From Cloeon dipterum (taxonomy: Eukaryota; Arthropoda; Insecta; Ephemeroptera; Baetidae), in the NCBI RefSeq assembly GCF_949628265.1, contig NC_088786.1, positions 27,549,681 to 27,613,680 of the forward strand: a stretch of DNA of 64,000 nt, in the 5' to 3' direction. A program made the position numbers and the translations under genes. Below the pieces are notes generated by a model that saw only the letters and a program-made list of their open reading frames with translations, was not told where the DNA came from and did not search any database. Each line of letters opens with the position of its first letter. Position 1 is the first letter of the stretch. Positions 48,442 through 61,380 of this stretch are shown in pieces.

Positions 48442-51400
48442 ATCAATAATTATAACAAAGGAGCTCGAGAGCGACCCGCTCACATAAACGCATTAAATCA
48501 CAATTACCTTTTGGCGAGCACCACGAAAAGAGTTGTCCCTGTTCGTGACGTAAAGACGAAGCGTTTAATTCGCCTGTTCGCTTGTTGATTAATTCCCGCC
48601 GGCTGATGAGTTTGGTTGCCAGAGAAATGTAATGCGAGTCGATTTGCAGCGAAGGTTGAAATAAGGTCATTGCGTGCCTGTGGCTATACTCTTAATTTTT
48701 AGGGCCTCGGCACCTTTGTAAAAAAATCTCCGCTTCGTATTGCTATGGTTGGACAAATTGTGAAAGGAAAAACGGGAAAAACGTGATAGTTACTAAATCT
48801 CCTGTCTCTCATGTTCCCACGGGATGCGAGAAATTTTAAATGATTATTCGGAGCGTGTTCAACTAAGTTTTAAATATTAGCTAACCTAACTTGTGGTGAT
48901 ATTGCATGGAATGAATTTCCATCGACAACGACGCGCCTTCGGAGGTCTTATCCATTTTATCATAAAAATATTTATATAACAGATAAAATAAACCATCAGC
49001 GCGTCAAGGGTCGCTTCTCTCCGCTTCAGGCCAGCTGTAACTTATCATAATTGCAAAAGTTGGGGATGCAATTTGCAATGGAGACGCTCCGAGAAAATTC
49101 TAAAAACAAGAGCTGCGCGGTGTCGTCTTTCGTTCTCGGCACTTTCGCGCGCCGCTGACTCCCTCGACTCGTAATTATGCAATTATTCTAATTTTATTAC
49201 CGGCGCTCGCCAAAAGAGTGTTTCAAGAACTGCAACCGGCTGATACGGCCAGGATTAGCGCGAGCGTTACGGTCTCGTTCATTTTTATTCACGCTGACGA
49301 CGACGCTAGCGCACGCTTGGACTCGATATTTGCCTTGCTTAAAATTAAAAAAGTCGTGGTACGCGTGGGAAAAATTTTCCGGCTGACTTATAGAGGGAAA
49401 ATCTCGGTCAGCTCAACTTTAGTGCCAGCTTTGTTGCTCACAGGGCGGTAGCTAACCCGTCTCGCTTTTTCCGGAGCAAACAATGTCAAAATTAAAAATT
49501 TACGCCCGAGAAGGCATGCCACAATGAGCGGAGAAAGTGGCGTGCGCGCTGGCGTTTTCTTCCATCCGCGGGTATGCGCGAACATATTTATAAAAATCCT
49601 TGTTGAAAGCGAATTTGCGCGCGGATGAAAAGCCACGCACGAAAAGACGAGATTTTCTCCTCCGCGCGGCATGGTGGCGGAAAAGTTGATGAATGGCTTT
49701 TCAAAAAATGAATGTCGTGCTTTTGACAGTCGCGGGTACAAAAGAGGGCGCGTGTTTCGCGTTTTTGCACCGATTTGCGAGAGCTGCTCCGATTGCGGGG
49801 AACGGGTGGTTGTTGTTTCGCTTGCCGCGCGTGAATAATTGCGCTCGTCACAATCAGCCACCGCATGGTAATTATTCGTCAGGGCGCAAGCGGAGAAATG
49901 CCTCAATCCGACTCGACAAACTCTGTCGTTTTATTGTTGCTGCTGTGTGTAATTCTGCACAAACGCGGACAAGTTTGCTCGCCTGATGAAACTGCCAGGC
50001 TTTTCGAGTTTCGAGCCGAGCTCTGCGGTTGCACAGAGCAACTTTGAAGCCTCGTTTTGCGAGGTTAATTTTGCCTCTCCCGCCTCTTTGTTTTAAGTCA
50101 GATTCTGCTAAAATTTTACTCTCAACTTATTACGCTTTTGGTATATATAAAATGACGTGAAAACTCCATTAATTTTTTTAATGAAGGGGTAAATTTAATC
50201 ACTTAAGTGGCTGTTGCCACATTGTTATCTGTTAATGTTTAAAATATTTACAATTTTTCTATCATAGTTCTTCACCGCTACTCTCTTAAAATCAATCAAA
50301 AAAATCTAGCCGACAGGTTGACGCAGCTCAATCTGTACCGATTGTCCGCAGCTGGTGTTTTTCACAACGATCGTCAACAATAAATGAGCACCACACTTTC
50401 ATTGCCCCGTTCTTTTTTATGCATAGTTCGATCGCCCTATGGGCTGTTTTCGCATTTCAGCACACTTTACACGCGCTTTATGTGAGCATTATTTCCGCCA
50501 CACTGATTGAAAGTTCAGCAGCCACTGCCGGTTCGACTCTGTATTTTACGTAATGCAGGCACATTGTCGAAGTGGTGCTCATTGTTCTCTCAGCCGCGAC
50601 AACCAGTCTGGATTACATGTATGTCTGCGCGCTGAAATTGCTGGTCCAGTCCGCGACACGATGCAGACGCTCGAAAGTTGGCCAGAACCACTCTGCAAAT
50701 CAAACTGCTTTGTGCGTGCGACTTTTTATCCGCAGCTCTCTATTACGATTGGTCTTTTTATGGGAAATCTCTGGGGGGATGTGCGTTCACATTATTTTTC
50801 GCACTGGCCACATTTTCGGCTGAATTTCTCTTTTTTTCTACCGAGTGAGCTCTGGTTGGATATGACGCAGAATCCGCGGAGATTGTTTTGGCAAATCGAA
50901 AATCAACGGGGTGGAAATTTCGGCCGGCGCATTAGACGGACTCGAAAATCCAACGGCAGTCCCTGCGGGGACGGGCAAACACCGAAAATCTCTCGGCAAA
51001 CGTGGAAAATGAAAACAAATAAATCGCGCCAAGAGCCGCTTTTCTGAGAGCGAATCGATAGCGGTGCCGAGCAAGAGAGTGCGTCTAGGGAATTCTGAAA
51101 AGTCTCGCGTGTGCAAATAAATGAATTCACTTTTGTGTGTGTGAGCCTATGCAAATAGATAAAAAAACGGTTTGGTGCAAATTATCGTCTCGTGAATGCC
51201 TGCTGCCTGCGCCTTTTCCTGCCCGACTTTTATCTTCTTTTGCTGTTGAGAAATGAAGAAAGGGTTGCATTCATGCGCATCACAAGTCACAATATGCCCA
51301 AACAGAGAAAAAGCAGCCGCTTTTTTCTGGAAGAGGCTTGCCGGCGCGGTTAAATTACGCTACGCCCGATTGAACATCTGGCGTAGACCGGCGGCCCCAA

Positions 51401-51629
51401 ATTGGCTTGCTTAGCGTCACACACAAATTTTGATCTCGCGCATCATTAGGCTGCACATAAATTCTTGATAACTCAACCAGGAGGTCATATCTGCCGGTAG
51501 ATCTCTCGTAAACCTATTAGCCTGGAATTCTTGACGGGCTTATAATCCTTCCTATTGTTATCACTTAAGCTTCCAGATTTACCTTTTATTCAAAGTGTGA
51601 CAGGAGGTTTGTTCATATGATTTCAGGTA

Positions 51630-51653
51630 ATGGGCAGTGCACCGTCCAACTGA
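51630..51653 (+). other. Short uORF in the dystroglycan leader
   Basis: Three bases after the acceptor at 51626 an ATG opens a 7-codon uORF (MGSAPSN) that stops 19 bases before the main ATG at 51673. It is out of frame with the main coding sequence and could lower initiation at the main start. Confidence 0.5.
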
Positions 51654-51672
51654 CCAGAGAAAACGCCGCACA

Positions 51673-54600
51673 ATGAAGACGCTTGTGGTGCTGATGTTGT
51701 TGGGCCTGGCCGCCGCACTTGGCCCCGTCAACCACCACCTGCAGCAGGAGCTGGACATGGGCAGTCCTAACAAGTAAGACGCGCGCGCACCGCACCGCAC
51801 TGTTGAGCTTGCTGGACGAGTGCCGGCTAGTCTGTCGGTCTGTCAGGCAGCTCGTTTTATTGTTTTACTGCCTCATCAGGGCCGGCCAGCCAGCTAGCCA
51901 GTGTCGACGATCATTTCAATTCGTTCTTTCTTTGCCTCAATGTTACGCAAACACTCTCGCCCATTGTCTCCGGGCGGCCCACCAGTATAAAGTTGGCGTT
52001 GTAGATTGATGGAGAGATTATTCGCGCGCCTGCTCTCATTAAATACGAGACGCTGTGGAGACAGCACTTAACCAGCTAGTTGCCCCGGTGCTTGAGACAT
52101 GAATGGCGTCTACTCCACTTTATTGCTTCTTGATTAATAAAATGTTGCGTGGGAAAAAGTCGGATTTGATCAAAAGACTGAAATTTTAACATCTCAGATG
52201 CGAGTGAAAAGCTAATAAAATTATTTTTTTGTATCAGCTTGGCAGCCACCGCCGTGGCCGCAGCAATGGAGGACAGCGGAAGTGATTTTGACTTTGAGTC
52301 ATCAAGAATGCCCGATTCAAAACTGTCCGTGTCTGCGCCATCGTGGCCCAACGGGGACTTGGAGAGAGTGCAACGCCTGTGGGGCATTGCCGACACTTCA
52401 GCCACTGTGGGCCACCTCTTTTCCTTTTCCGTCCCAGCTGACGCTTTCTCAGGGGATGTTAGGAGTTATGAGGTAATATCAGCGAGTGGACATTTTCTTC
52501 CTTTCACTTTTTCTAGCAAATTTATATCTACAACCTAATCAGATTTAAAGATCTAATTTTCCCCCCTCAAAATCCTTTTGGGTAAATATGGAAATTTTCC
52601 ACACGACCCCTTGCAAATAATTTTTGCTTACAATAATTCTGATTGGAAACGTTTTCCCCACTAGTTGAGCTGGACTATCAATCACGCTTATTTTTTTCGC
52701 CCTAGGCCGTGGTAGACAAGAGTAAGTCACTGCCAAAGTGGTTGCTGTTTCAAGCGACCACAGGCCACTTTGAGGGTGTGCCAGGAGCTTCCGACGTAGG
52801 AGAGGTCTATGTCAGGGTGATTGCCCGGGGCGAGAACGGCGAGAGTGCCACTGACGTTTTCGCCATCAACGTAGTGCCCAAGAGCAATTACCAGATTCCT
52901 GAATGCGACGTTGGCCAGGACCGGCTACAAATATCGGTGCTGGTGGACGCACAACTGAAGAAAATCAACCCTAAGAGACGGGTTGCTTCAATCAGAAATC
53001 TCGCAGGCTTCCTTAGTGTGTCACCAGTAAGCAAACTCTCTTATACTTGATTGAAAAAAAATAATCCAACTCGTTTTTTCTTGCAGGACACAGTGAAAAT
53101 GTTGAATCAGGACTCTGAAAGTGCAGTTTCCCTGCACGACGAAACTGTGGTGGCTGCGGGCCCTGGAAACTCCAAACATGGCCGCACTACCCTGGATCCT
53201 GCTGTGGTGCTCAAGTTCCCTTCAACCTGCTCCACTCCCGGCCACCCTCTTCTGATTGAAAGACTTCAGGCTCTGGCCAAAGACGGCACCCTGGCCGAGG
53301 TGCTGCAGCTGCCTGTGATAGGGTGGTTGGCCCAGCAGACCACTCCAAGACTGCTCACTACTAAAGCCCCAATTAGGGAGCGAAGACAGGTAATCCTTCT
53401 GCTATATTTCCTGAGAAATTAAATTATTTCATATTTAATTTGGTTAAAAAAGTTACCATTTGGTAAAATCTTACTTAATATATTTAGTTATTTCCATCAG
53501 GCACGTGATATTAAAAGTAGAAATAAATTTAATGTCACCCCGAATCTAAAAAATCTAAAAACATTTCTCTAGTTCTCAAGCTTTTTTCTTCTCGTATAGC
53601 AGCAATATTAATTAATATCGCTCCCCTGTAATTTTCATCCAAATAAAATTTGAGATAGTCGCACTTTCTAGCAGAACCATTTTTATGCTACACTAACCAG
53701 CGTTTAAAATAAAATGTTGACTTCAATTAGATTCTAATTTTAGGAATACATTTCCTAAATTAATAATCTAAATTTGAGCACTAAAAGCACTGCCCCTAAC
53801 AATTCATTTACTCTTGTCAGATTGAAGGTTCCGGTGGTGGTGATGACCTGAACACTGATGATTATGAATATGTGAGTCGTGAAAGCACTGAAGATGACGA
53901 AGACCTGGGTGAAGATGTCACCCCTCCCGCTCGTGAGGTTCCTTCAATGGCTTCGCCCATTTTCCCAGAACCGACTACTGCCACTACTCCGCAGCTGCAG
54001 TCTGAGCATCCACGTCGCCACCATCACGGTGAAAAAATATCTGAAGAGGACTTTGCTGTCAGCCCAACCAACAGTCCTGCTTTGGTCGCTTCGATAGTGC
54101 CCACGCCATCGTTAGTGCCCATCAGGCCGACTCGCTTGTCGGATCTAGTCACCACCCCTGAGGGCCCTGAAGGTCCCATCGAGCCAACAAGAGTCGGAGC
54201 GGAAGACTTCATGCCTGTCACTCCTTCGTTCACCCCAAGCCTCACTCCGGAGCCTGACTATGAAGGTTCAGAAGAGGACGAGACAAGCGAGGACACAAAT
54301 GTCTACGGAAGCAGTCCCTCTAGTCCGCGAGTCACGCAACCACTGCCCACTTTCCCTTCGAGCTCGCCTAGCGGGAGCACAATTGAGTCCAGACCGGTTT
54401 CCGCCGAGGATGAATTAAGTAGCACCACAGAGAGCACCAACCGAGCAACTACTGAAGAGATTGAGTTTGGAATTAAAAACTTTGCTCCCCAAATCAAACA
54501 GCGGCTACCCAAACAGGTTGTGACCGCCGGCAAAGTGTTCAGGTTCACCATTCCGGAAGACTCATTCCAAGACTTTGAAGATGGAAACACAAAGAAGCTG

Positions 54601-57600
54601 AGGCTTATTTTCAAGAGTGCTCAGGGAACCGCCTTGTCTTCCAGTTCGTGGATCCAATTTGATACAGCAACTCAGGTAGTTTATGGCCTGCCCTTGGAGG
54701 ACCATGTCAGCAGGTGGAATTACTACGTTGAGGCGATGGACAAGGAGGGTAAAACCGTCACCGACACTCTGGAAGTCGTAGTTCAACAACACAAAGCCTC
54801 CCGCGCTGTGAACCACGCGTTCTCCCTGCAGCTCAAGATCGACAGCAAGTTTGACTTCCCTTCTTCCGTCGACTGGCAAATGAACGTCCTCAGCGGACTG
54901 ACTAAGTTCTTTGGTGACTCCAACGAAAACCACATCACCGTCCTTAACGCTACCGCCAGCATGAGCTCCAGTGACAACATCCTTTTCTCCTGGACCAACG
55001 ACTCTCTGCCAAAAGAAGAGTGTCCGACCCACACTCTGAAACAGATGTACTCAAAAATGACCATAAACGAGAAGGGTGACGCTTCGTCTGATTTGAAGCA
55101 GGCCATCGGCAAGACATTCACCATCAAGCACGTCATGTTTAAGGGTATTAGCAACTGTGAGTCTTTGGCACTTGGGCCCCAGCTTGCCACACGACAGAAG
55201 GAACTTCCCACTGATGAAGGTGACAGTAACTTTCCTCCGAGCTTGCGAAACCACGTCGATCATCTTAACGCTACTGCTGGCGAGCTTCTCGTTTACAGAG
55301 TGCCTGAGGTGGGCGAAATCTTACTTTTTTGCTTTTTCCTATTTCATTTGTAAATTACAGCATGTTAGATATCACTGTTAAAATTTATTTAGATCTTAAT
55401 AGAATAGGTTCCATTATTTAATTTTAATTTTTAGTACTAGACTTGTTTGAATCTTTGATGAGTTAAGCAGGGTTGTTTTATTTTATATTTGACTCTCCGC
55501 ATATAAAATTTATGTACTTTTATTCTAGGACACCTTTTACGATAATGAGGATGGCAGCACAAGGAACATGAAGCTTAGCCTACTGCTCATGAGCCGGTCA
55601 CCAGTCGAGCCTACCAACTGGCTCCAGTTTGACGCTAAAAATCAAGAGTTCTTTGGCATTCCAGAGAAGCATGACAAGGGCACGAGAGAGTATCAACTGG
55701 TAAGTTAATATTAAATTTTCGAGGAAATTTCATGAAATGATGCAGTTATAATTTATGGAACAAAAAATATAATTTATCTGGTGTTATTTTTCCCAACAAT
55801 AGGTGTGTGAAGACAGCAATGGGCACTCCATCAATGATGGTCTTGAAGTGACAGTGCATCAAGCGGAGCAAAGGCCTCACCATGTCGAGTTTAGAATGAC
55901 TTTGTCCAAACCGACTCTGTCTGAAGTTGAGAAAAACGCTGCTAACAAGCGCAAACTGGTGGAAAGAATTGCTGAGCTGTTTGGTGACTCTGACACTAAA
56001 AATGTTATTCTGGACAATCTTCGCCAGCCACCCTTCCAGCACCACTCTGGACCTAGTCCCACCATAGAAGTTCTTTGGTAAGTTGAAATTGTTGTTTTTA
56101 TCTTTGAATATGACTAGTAGTTGCTTATTATTGACCAGAAGGACATGATGCTTGGAATAAGGTTACTCAAAATCAATGCTTGTCCCAGTAGAATTCATTC
56201 AAATTGATTGAATATGGTTTTAATCTGAGCTATTTTTATTTCGCAAATTCAGGTTTTTCATTCTATGCAGCAAGAGCGCATTTTTTAAATAATGCACCAA
56301 ACTCCAGAACAATTATTTATTATTGATATAGCTCCCAAAGGATTTCATCTTAACTCAATAAAATTGTGGCATAACGTTTTGCAGAAAGCTTTGAAAATGT
56401 ACTTGCTGGAAACCAATGAAATGACAATAATTATTGCTAATATTTATTGATGTTTCTGATCTTCATCGTTTCTTAAAAAAACTCGAGGGAGTTATGTCAT
56501 CACTATTTTAATTTTTGATTTAAAACAGCAAAATTTTTGCTTGAAGTTTTCTCAAGTTTAGAGATTATTTAAAATTTTTGTTTTCAGCCATAATGCAAAT
56601 TTGCTAATGATTATGATAATAAATCTTATTTGAAATTATTTTGCTTCAATATTTCTCACCATCCTCGATATTGTATTGATTCCACAATTTTTTTTCTTTA
56701 CTCAATATTTTTTTCAACATTGAGCCATATTTTTTTAAGCAAATACAAAAAATATTTAATGAAACAACAAAAACAAGTTGTTTTGCAGGTGAACTCAACC
56801 ACAACACACATTTTAGTACAGCTTTATAGTATGGATAACATTGCGTTCAAGTGACCTTGTCAATATAAATTCTACTTACTCAAAGTATTTAAAAATATAA
56901 AAATATGTTTTTTATGAATGAAAATATAGATAACGGCCTTTGCATGTATCACACCATCGCTTTCTTTCACATAAAAGCAACTCCTAAGTAGGCTTTTTCT
57001 CATTCTTTTGGTGACACTCGCGTGGAGCAGAGGTAAGTTTTTTTTGTCAGTTTAGGTCTTTCAAGATGCGATTTTTGGGGTCTCGATTATTATTCTTGTC
57101 TTGTGATTTAATAAATTATAATAATATAAATTTGGGAAGCACCATAGAAAATTGAATACATATCCTCTCTCCAATAACGCAAATAAATAATTAAAAACGA
57201 AGTTATTACGGTAAAGGTATCTGCATAAAAGGCGGATTTCATTTAAAATGATTTTACTTATTTTGGGCAGCTATATTTAGCTGAATGCGTACAATCGCGT
57301 TGTTTATTAATAATAATCTAAACTCAATGATGTTGCCGACAGGTTCAACAAGTCTCTGCCAGTGGACCATTGCCCAGAAGCTGAAGTCGCGAGTTTGAGA
57401 CGAATTATCATCTCAGAAGAGGCGCAGGGCCACAGCAACCCGTCTGTGTCCCACACGCAATTCTCTCCGCGAGTGACGGAGGTTATGCGCTCTGACTTCA
57501 ACGTGCTGCGCATCATGATGGTTCCCACCGGCATCTGCCAGAGCGAGTTCACGTTTGAACACTCGCCCGTGACCCCAGAGCCGCCGCCAGATGATGACCT

Positions 57601-59059
57601 CAACGCTCTGGGCAGCGGAAAGTCTTCCGACGAGTACCTCATCACCTTCATCGTGCCAGCCGTGGTGATCGCGGCGATGGTGCTGCTGGCCGTGTTGGTC
57701 GCCTTCGCCCTCTACCGCAGGAGGAGGAGAGGCAAGTTGGCGGTCGGTGAAAGAGGAGGCCCAGGCACACCTGGCTTCCGCACAAGGGGCATTCCTGTCA
57801 TTTTCCAGGTATGTTAATTATAATTGACATCAAAGAATAGCGGTCAGCTCTTTAGAAGAAAATTATTTAAGGTTTTAGTCTGTTGTGGGTTTATCTAATG
57901 TTAGCACTGTTGAACGATGATATCGCCTTGGAAGAGTTTAAATTTGACTTCATTAACAAGTTATGGGGGGCTCCATCTAAAGAAAATAATCCTTATAGGT
58001 TTTAACAAAGGGAAATGCTTTAAATTCTAATTATGATGGCAGTTTTAATTAAAACTTATAAAAACGTGGCTTTTTGACAAGACGAATAATTGATTGATGT
58101 GTGGTTTTTGACTTAATTTAATTTCCTAGGCGAAAAAAATCGCCAACAGCTTTTTAGAGGTTTGGAATAATTTCTTGAAATTTTATAAAGCTTACTATCA
58201 GGCAATGCAGCACTTGATTTATCACTTTTAAAATATATGAAAAAATTAGCCATTTTGACATTAAATTATTTTTTTCAAAAATATAAGAAACTGTAAGAAA
58301 TTGTGATTGTGATCATCATGAAATGGATAGGAAATTCATGTGCACTGAAAATTCTTTGCTCTTCAATTAAGTTTCATAGAAGTGACAGAGCCCAGAACAA
58401 ACTTTTAAGGACAAAGAATTTTAAATATTCTCAAAACTATAAAAAATAAACATCGCTTGAACAAAAGCTGTAATTTTAAATAATTTTTCATTTTGTACCA
58501 ATATAAATTGCTTAAATTGAAGTATAAAAATATTTGGACCGTTTTACTTACATTATCGGGCCAGGCTACTGGAATACAATAAAGATCTAGACATTGCCAG
58601 AAGTAAACAAAGATTATGTTCCACATCCGATTTTTTTTTCATTTATTTCCTCTAGCAATTTACTTTTGCGGAAAATGGGTCAACACTATTATCAAGGGAT
58701 TTTAGCAGGCACCCTATTTTCGTTCTTATGATGAGCATCTAATTTATTTCTAGGATGAGCTGGATGAAAAAGCGGTGGAGCCCGCGGCCAAGAGCCCCGT
58801 GATAATGAAGGAGGAAAAGCCACCCCTGCCGCCGCCCGAGTACGCGGTGCCCCTGCTGGGTATGTCCCCGCACGCCACGCCTCAAATGATGCAACACAGA
58901 CATCCAACCGCTGAGGACCCTCTCCTCTCTGAAGAGCCGGAGGCCTCGCCATACCAACCACCACCACCATTCGCAGCCAGCGGCCGTGAGAACGGCCGCC
59001 AGAGCAGGCCGAAACCCACCCCGACCTACCGCAAGCCACCCCCTTACGTGCCACCCTAA
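51673..59059 (+). CDS. Dg: Dystroglycan
   Basis: Dystroglycan links laminin-type matrix ligands to dystrophin and the actin cortex. Nine coding exons, 51673-51773, 52238-52472, 52706-53026, 53087-53389, 53821-55308, 55529-55699, 55803-56077, 57343-57808 and 58754-59059, join to 1221 aa. In order: signal peptide (1 to about 15); first cadherin-like domain from WGIADTSATVG (about 82-175); an S6-like part; a furin-type RERR (316-319); an acidic Ser/Thr/Pro mucin-like region (321 to about 530). Then come a second cadherin-like plus SEA-like module (about 536-770), a third cadherin-like plus second SEA-like module (about 785-1045), a transmembrane helix (about 1063-1088) followed by RRRRR, and a Pro-rich tail ending in the PPPY motif (1215-1218) that binds the dystrophin WW domain. 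The vertebrate Gly-Ser autocleavage site is replaced by Pro-Thr before IEVLW. Mucin and second-module sequence share one 1488-base exon. Confidence 0.97.
56078..57342 (+). other. Dystroglycan intron, AT-rich
   Basis: No supported coding exon. A ttttgcag acceptor-like site near 56788 and a GAG/gtaagt donor-like site near 57031 occur, but no open, phase-compatible coding exon joins them to the flanking exons. Confidence 0.5.
57809..58753 (+). other. Last intron of dystroglycan
   Basis: AT-rich, with no supported feature. It separates the transmembrane exon from the exon encoding the cytoplasmic Pro-rich tail. Confidence 0.5.
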
Positions 59060-61380
59060 CCAGAGGCGCCCCCAGGACAGGAATGGCGGGAAGTTTCGGT
59101 TTAATTTCTACAAAATTTTCGCAGCTTCCGGTTTTTAAACACTTAGTTCGTCCTTTTATTATGCTTTTGGTGTTTTTTGAGGTTGATAGCAGTTTGAAAA
59201 TGGTGCTTCTGTTGCCATATTTATGTTGCTCGTCCTGCCAAATGTTTAGTATGAGATGATTCTCTATTAAACCATTTTTTTTTCTTATTTTCTCCTCCTA
59301 GCATGGAACTGCTGGTCTGAAATAAGTCAAATTACTTGGATTTATGTTTTATTTTTTGATCCTAAATAGAGGCAAGTTTTAATATTATCTTTTATCCCGA
59401 ATTGACCATTCCTGTCACTTGAAAGCTTGTAGAACCAAAAATAAGATTTCTTCCTAATTTTGGCATATATATATGTAGTATGTAGAAAAATATACAAATA
59501 ACACAATATTTTGACGTCCACAAAGGCTGAGTGCCGAGCTACAAACTGATCCGCTTAAAAAATGAAATAATGCTTAACTTGCGCCGAGACGGACGAGAAA
59601 TGTATAGAAAGAACTAAAACACTATGCGACTAATTGAGAATCACATGCGTTAGTATTTAAGTTACCAAAACGACGAACTGAGAGACACTGAAACTGCCGA
59701 GTGGGTGCGCCGAGTGTGCCGACTGATGCAGCGATATTTAGCCCTAAGTTTTGTCACTTCGCAATTCATTCGGATGCCATGTGTCATTATTGCTTTGCTG
59801 CACGCCAAATCGTAGTCCCAATCTTTGGATTTACTGTATTTTATCTATTTTAATGTACTCTCTCACTTTGAACGTGTTTCATCTCTCGACAATATTGCAA
59901 ACCTCGTGTCCTGCGAGTCGAACCCTCGGAAGCCACTGACTTATCAGCGTATGTGTGTGTTGTGTTCTTTCACGAAGCTAATTTAGTTTACCTTCGTTTG
60001 ACTCATCACTCAATATATATTTTTCTATTTATAAATTACTATTTCATTTTTGTATAGTGCACTGCTGATAGCTATTCGCTTGCCGCGGTGGCTTCTTGGG
60101 TGAGGCCGAATAAAATCTTAACTGTCTTCGATTACTGCTTGTTTGTGTGTCAAGTGCATTATTTCCTTACGAAAATATCTAAAACTACTATATCATCAAA
60201 ATGTGTGGATGCGCGTGTGTTCTCTATCCTAGAAGCCATTTACACAGACTGGCGCCAACGTGGGAGATTGGATTTAATATATGTATGTTTGAGTGCGCGC
60301 GAGTGAGCAACTGTAGGAGAAAAAAATAATCATTTTGTACTTTATTATTGTGGAAAATGAACTACCATGTAACAACAATGATAAATAATTATAATGTACT
60401 ACACACAAAATGAAACACTAATAGGCAAAACTGACAATGAATATGAATATAATCTTCACACAAAGTGTTTGCTGCTATTTAATTAGCAGTTTTGAGAAAC
60501 TGGTGCCACACAAGATCCATTATGAAAAAAATCAATGAAGTGTACTCTTGCTGAATGTTACAGTGGCACCGAGAAGTGTATTTAATCTGGAGTGGATGGA
60601 TAATAAAAAAAGCATAATAGTGTTCTAGTTTAAAACAGAGTTTCATTTGCAGAAGTTGACCCATGAATATTCTGCATGGAATAATCTTACTCTCCCTGAA
60701 ACTTTAACGTGTATCCATGTGTTTCACAGCGATCACCATAATTTTTGGACGTCTCCTCCCAAAGTGCTTGTGTGTTACCAGCAATGGGCTCATTGAATAT
60801 TTAACTCTGAAGAAAATGACCTGGGAATGAAATTGGAACCATACTTTTTAATAACTTAAACGCACTAATTACAGTTTCAACGCAATCATAACTCAAATTA
60901 AATAAATTCAGGATAGATTAAAAGCTGGTAACAAATATTATACATTATTAAAGCAAGGTTAACAGATTTTTGTGGTTTTGTATAATAGAAAAGTATGAAA
61001 ATCAATGCTGCAAGTTTAGACAGCAAAATGCAGAAATCTGAGATAAGAAAATCGCCAATTTCCATACTTATAAAAATACGCATCCATTTTTGGAAGACAA
61101 TGAAAATGAAACGTTTGCAATGCTCACTCTTTGGATTAAAAATAATGCAGCATGGTTAAATTGACGAAACAGACATTGATTGGCGAAGTTAAGTGATTAT
61201 CCATCATAAGTATAGCACTACAGTTAGGTTGACAATCATGAATAGGTTGAAGCCATTTTTCAGAATGCTTTTCCATGCTCAAAATTCTTATCAAAATGAC
61301 GTAATCAGTGTAGAAAAACACGAAAATATATCTGCTAGGTTTACACAATGATAAAAAAAATATTTGAATACTCTGAGAGC
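59060..61380. other. Convergent 3' UTRs of dystroglycan (+) and flare (-)
   Basis: An AATAAA for Dg lies at 60109-60114, implying a 3' UTR of about 1.05 kb; on the minus strand an AATAAA (TTTATT on plus) lies at about 60342. The short ORFs here have no family support. Confidence 0.5.

Larger units (their letters stand above)
28114..51626 (+). other. Long GC-rich non-coding block, probably the first intron of dystroglycan
   Basis: In 23.5 kb I find no exon of a recognisable family on either strand, no tRNA and no intact transposon. Base composition is visibly richer in G+C and CpG than the AT-rich introns elsewhere, which makes many chance ORFs of 60-170 codons, mostly from non-ATG starts. 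The block contains numerous TAATTA-type homeodomain cores and simple GA and CG runs. Introns of this size are typical of developmentally regulated genes carrying enhancers, but no enhancer can be proved from the sequence. Confidence 0.45.

Noticed and set aside
49388-49906. 172-codon minus-strand ORF
   Set aside because: Arg/Thr/Ser-rich translation with no domain. It lies in the GC-rich presumed Dg intron and overlaps equally long frames on the other strand.
50530-50541. GGTTCGACTC, a second B-box-like match
   Set aside because: The upstream 80 bases do not fold as a tRNA and lack an A box.
50553-51047. 164-codon plus-strand ORF starting at ATG
   Set aside because: Trp/Arg/Cys-rich composition typical of chance translation of GC-rich DNA. 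No family signature, and no splice sites that would join it to Dg.
59915-59927. Minus-strand GAGGGTTCGACTC, an RNA polymerase III B box
   Set aside because: No matching A box or acceptor stem at tRNA spacing. It lies in the Dg 3' UTR.
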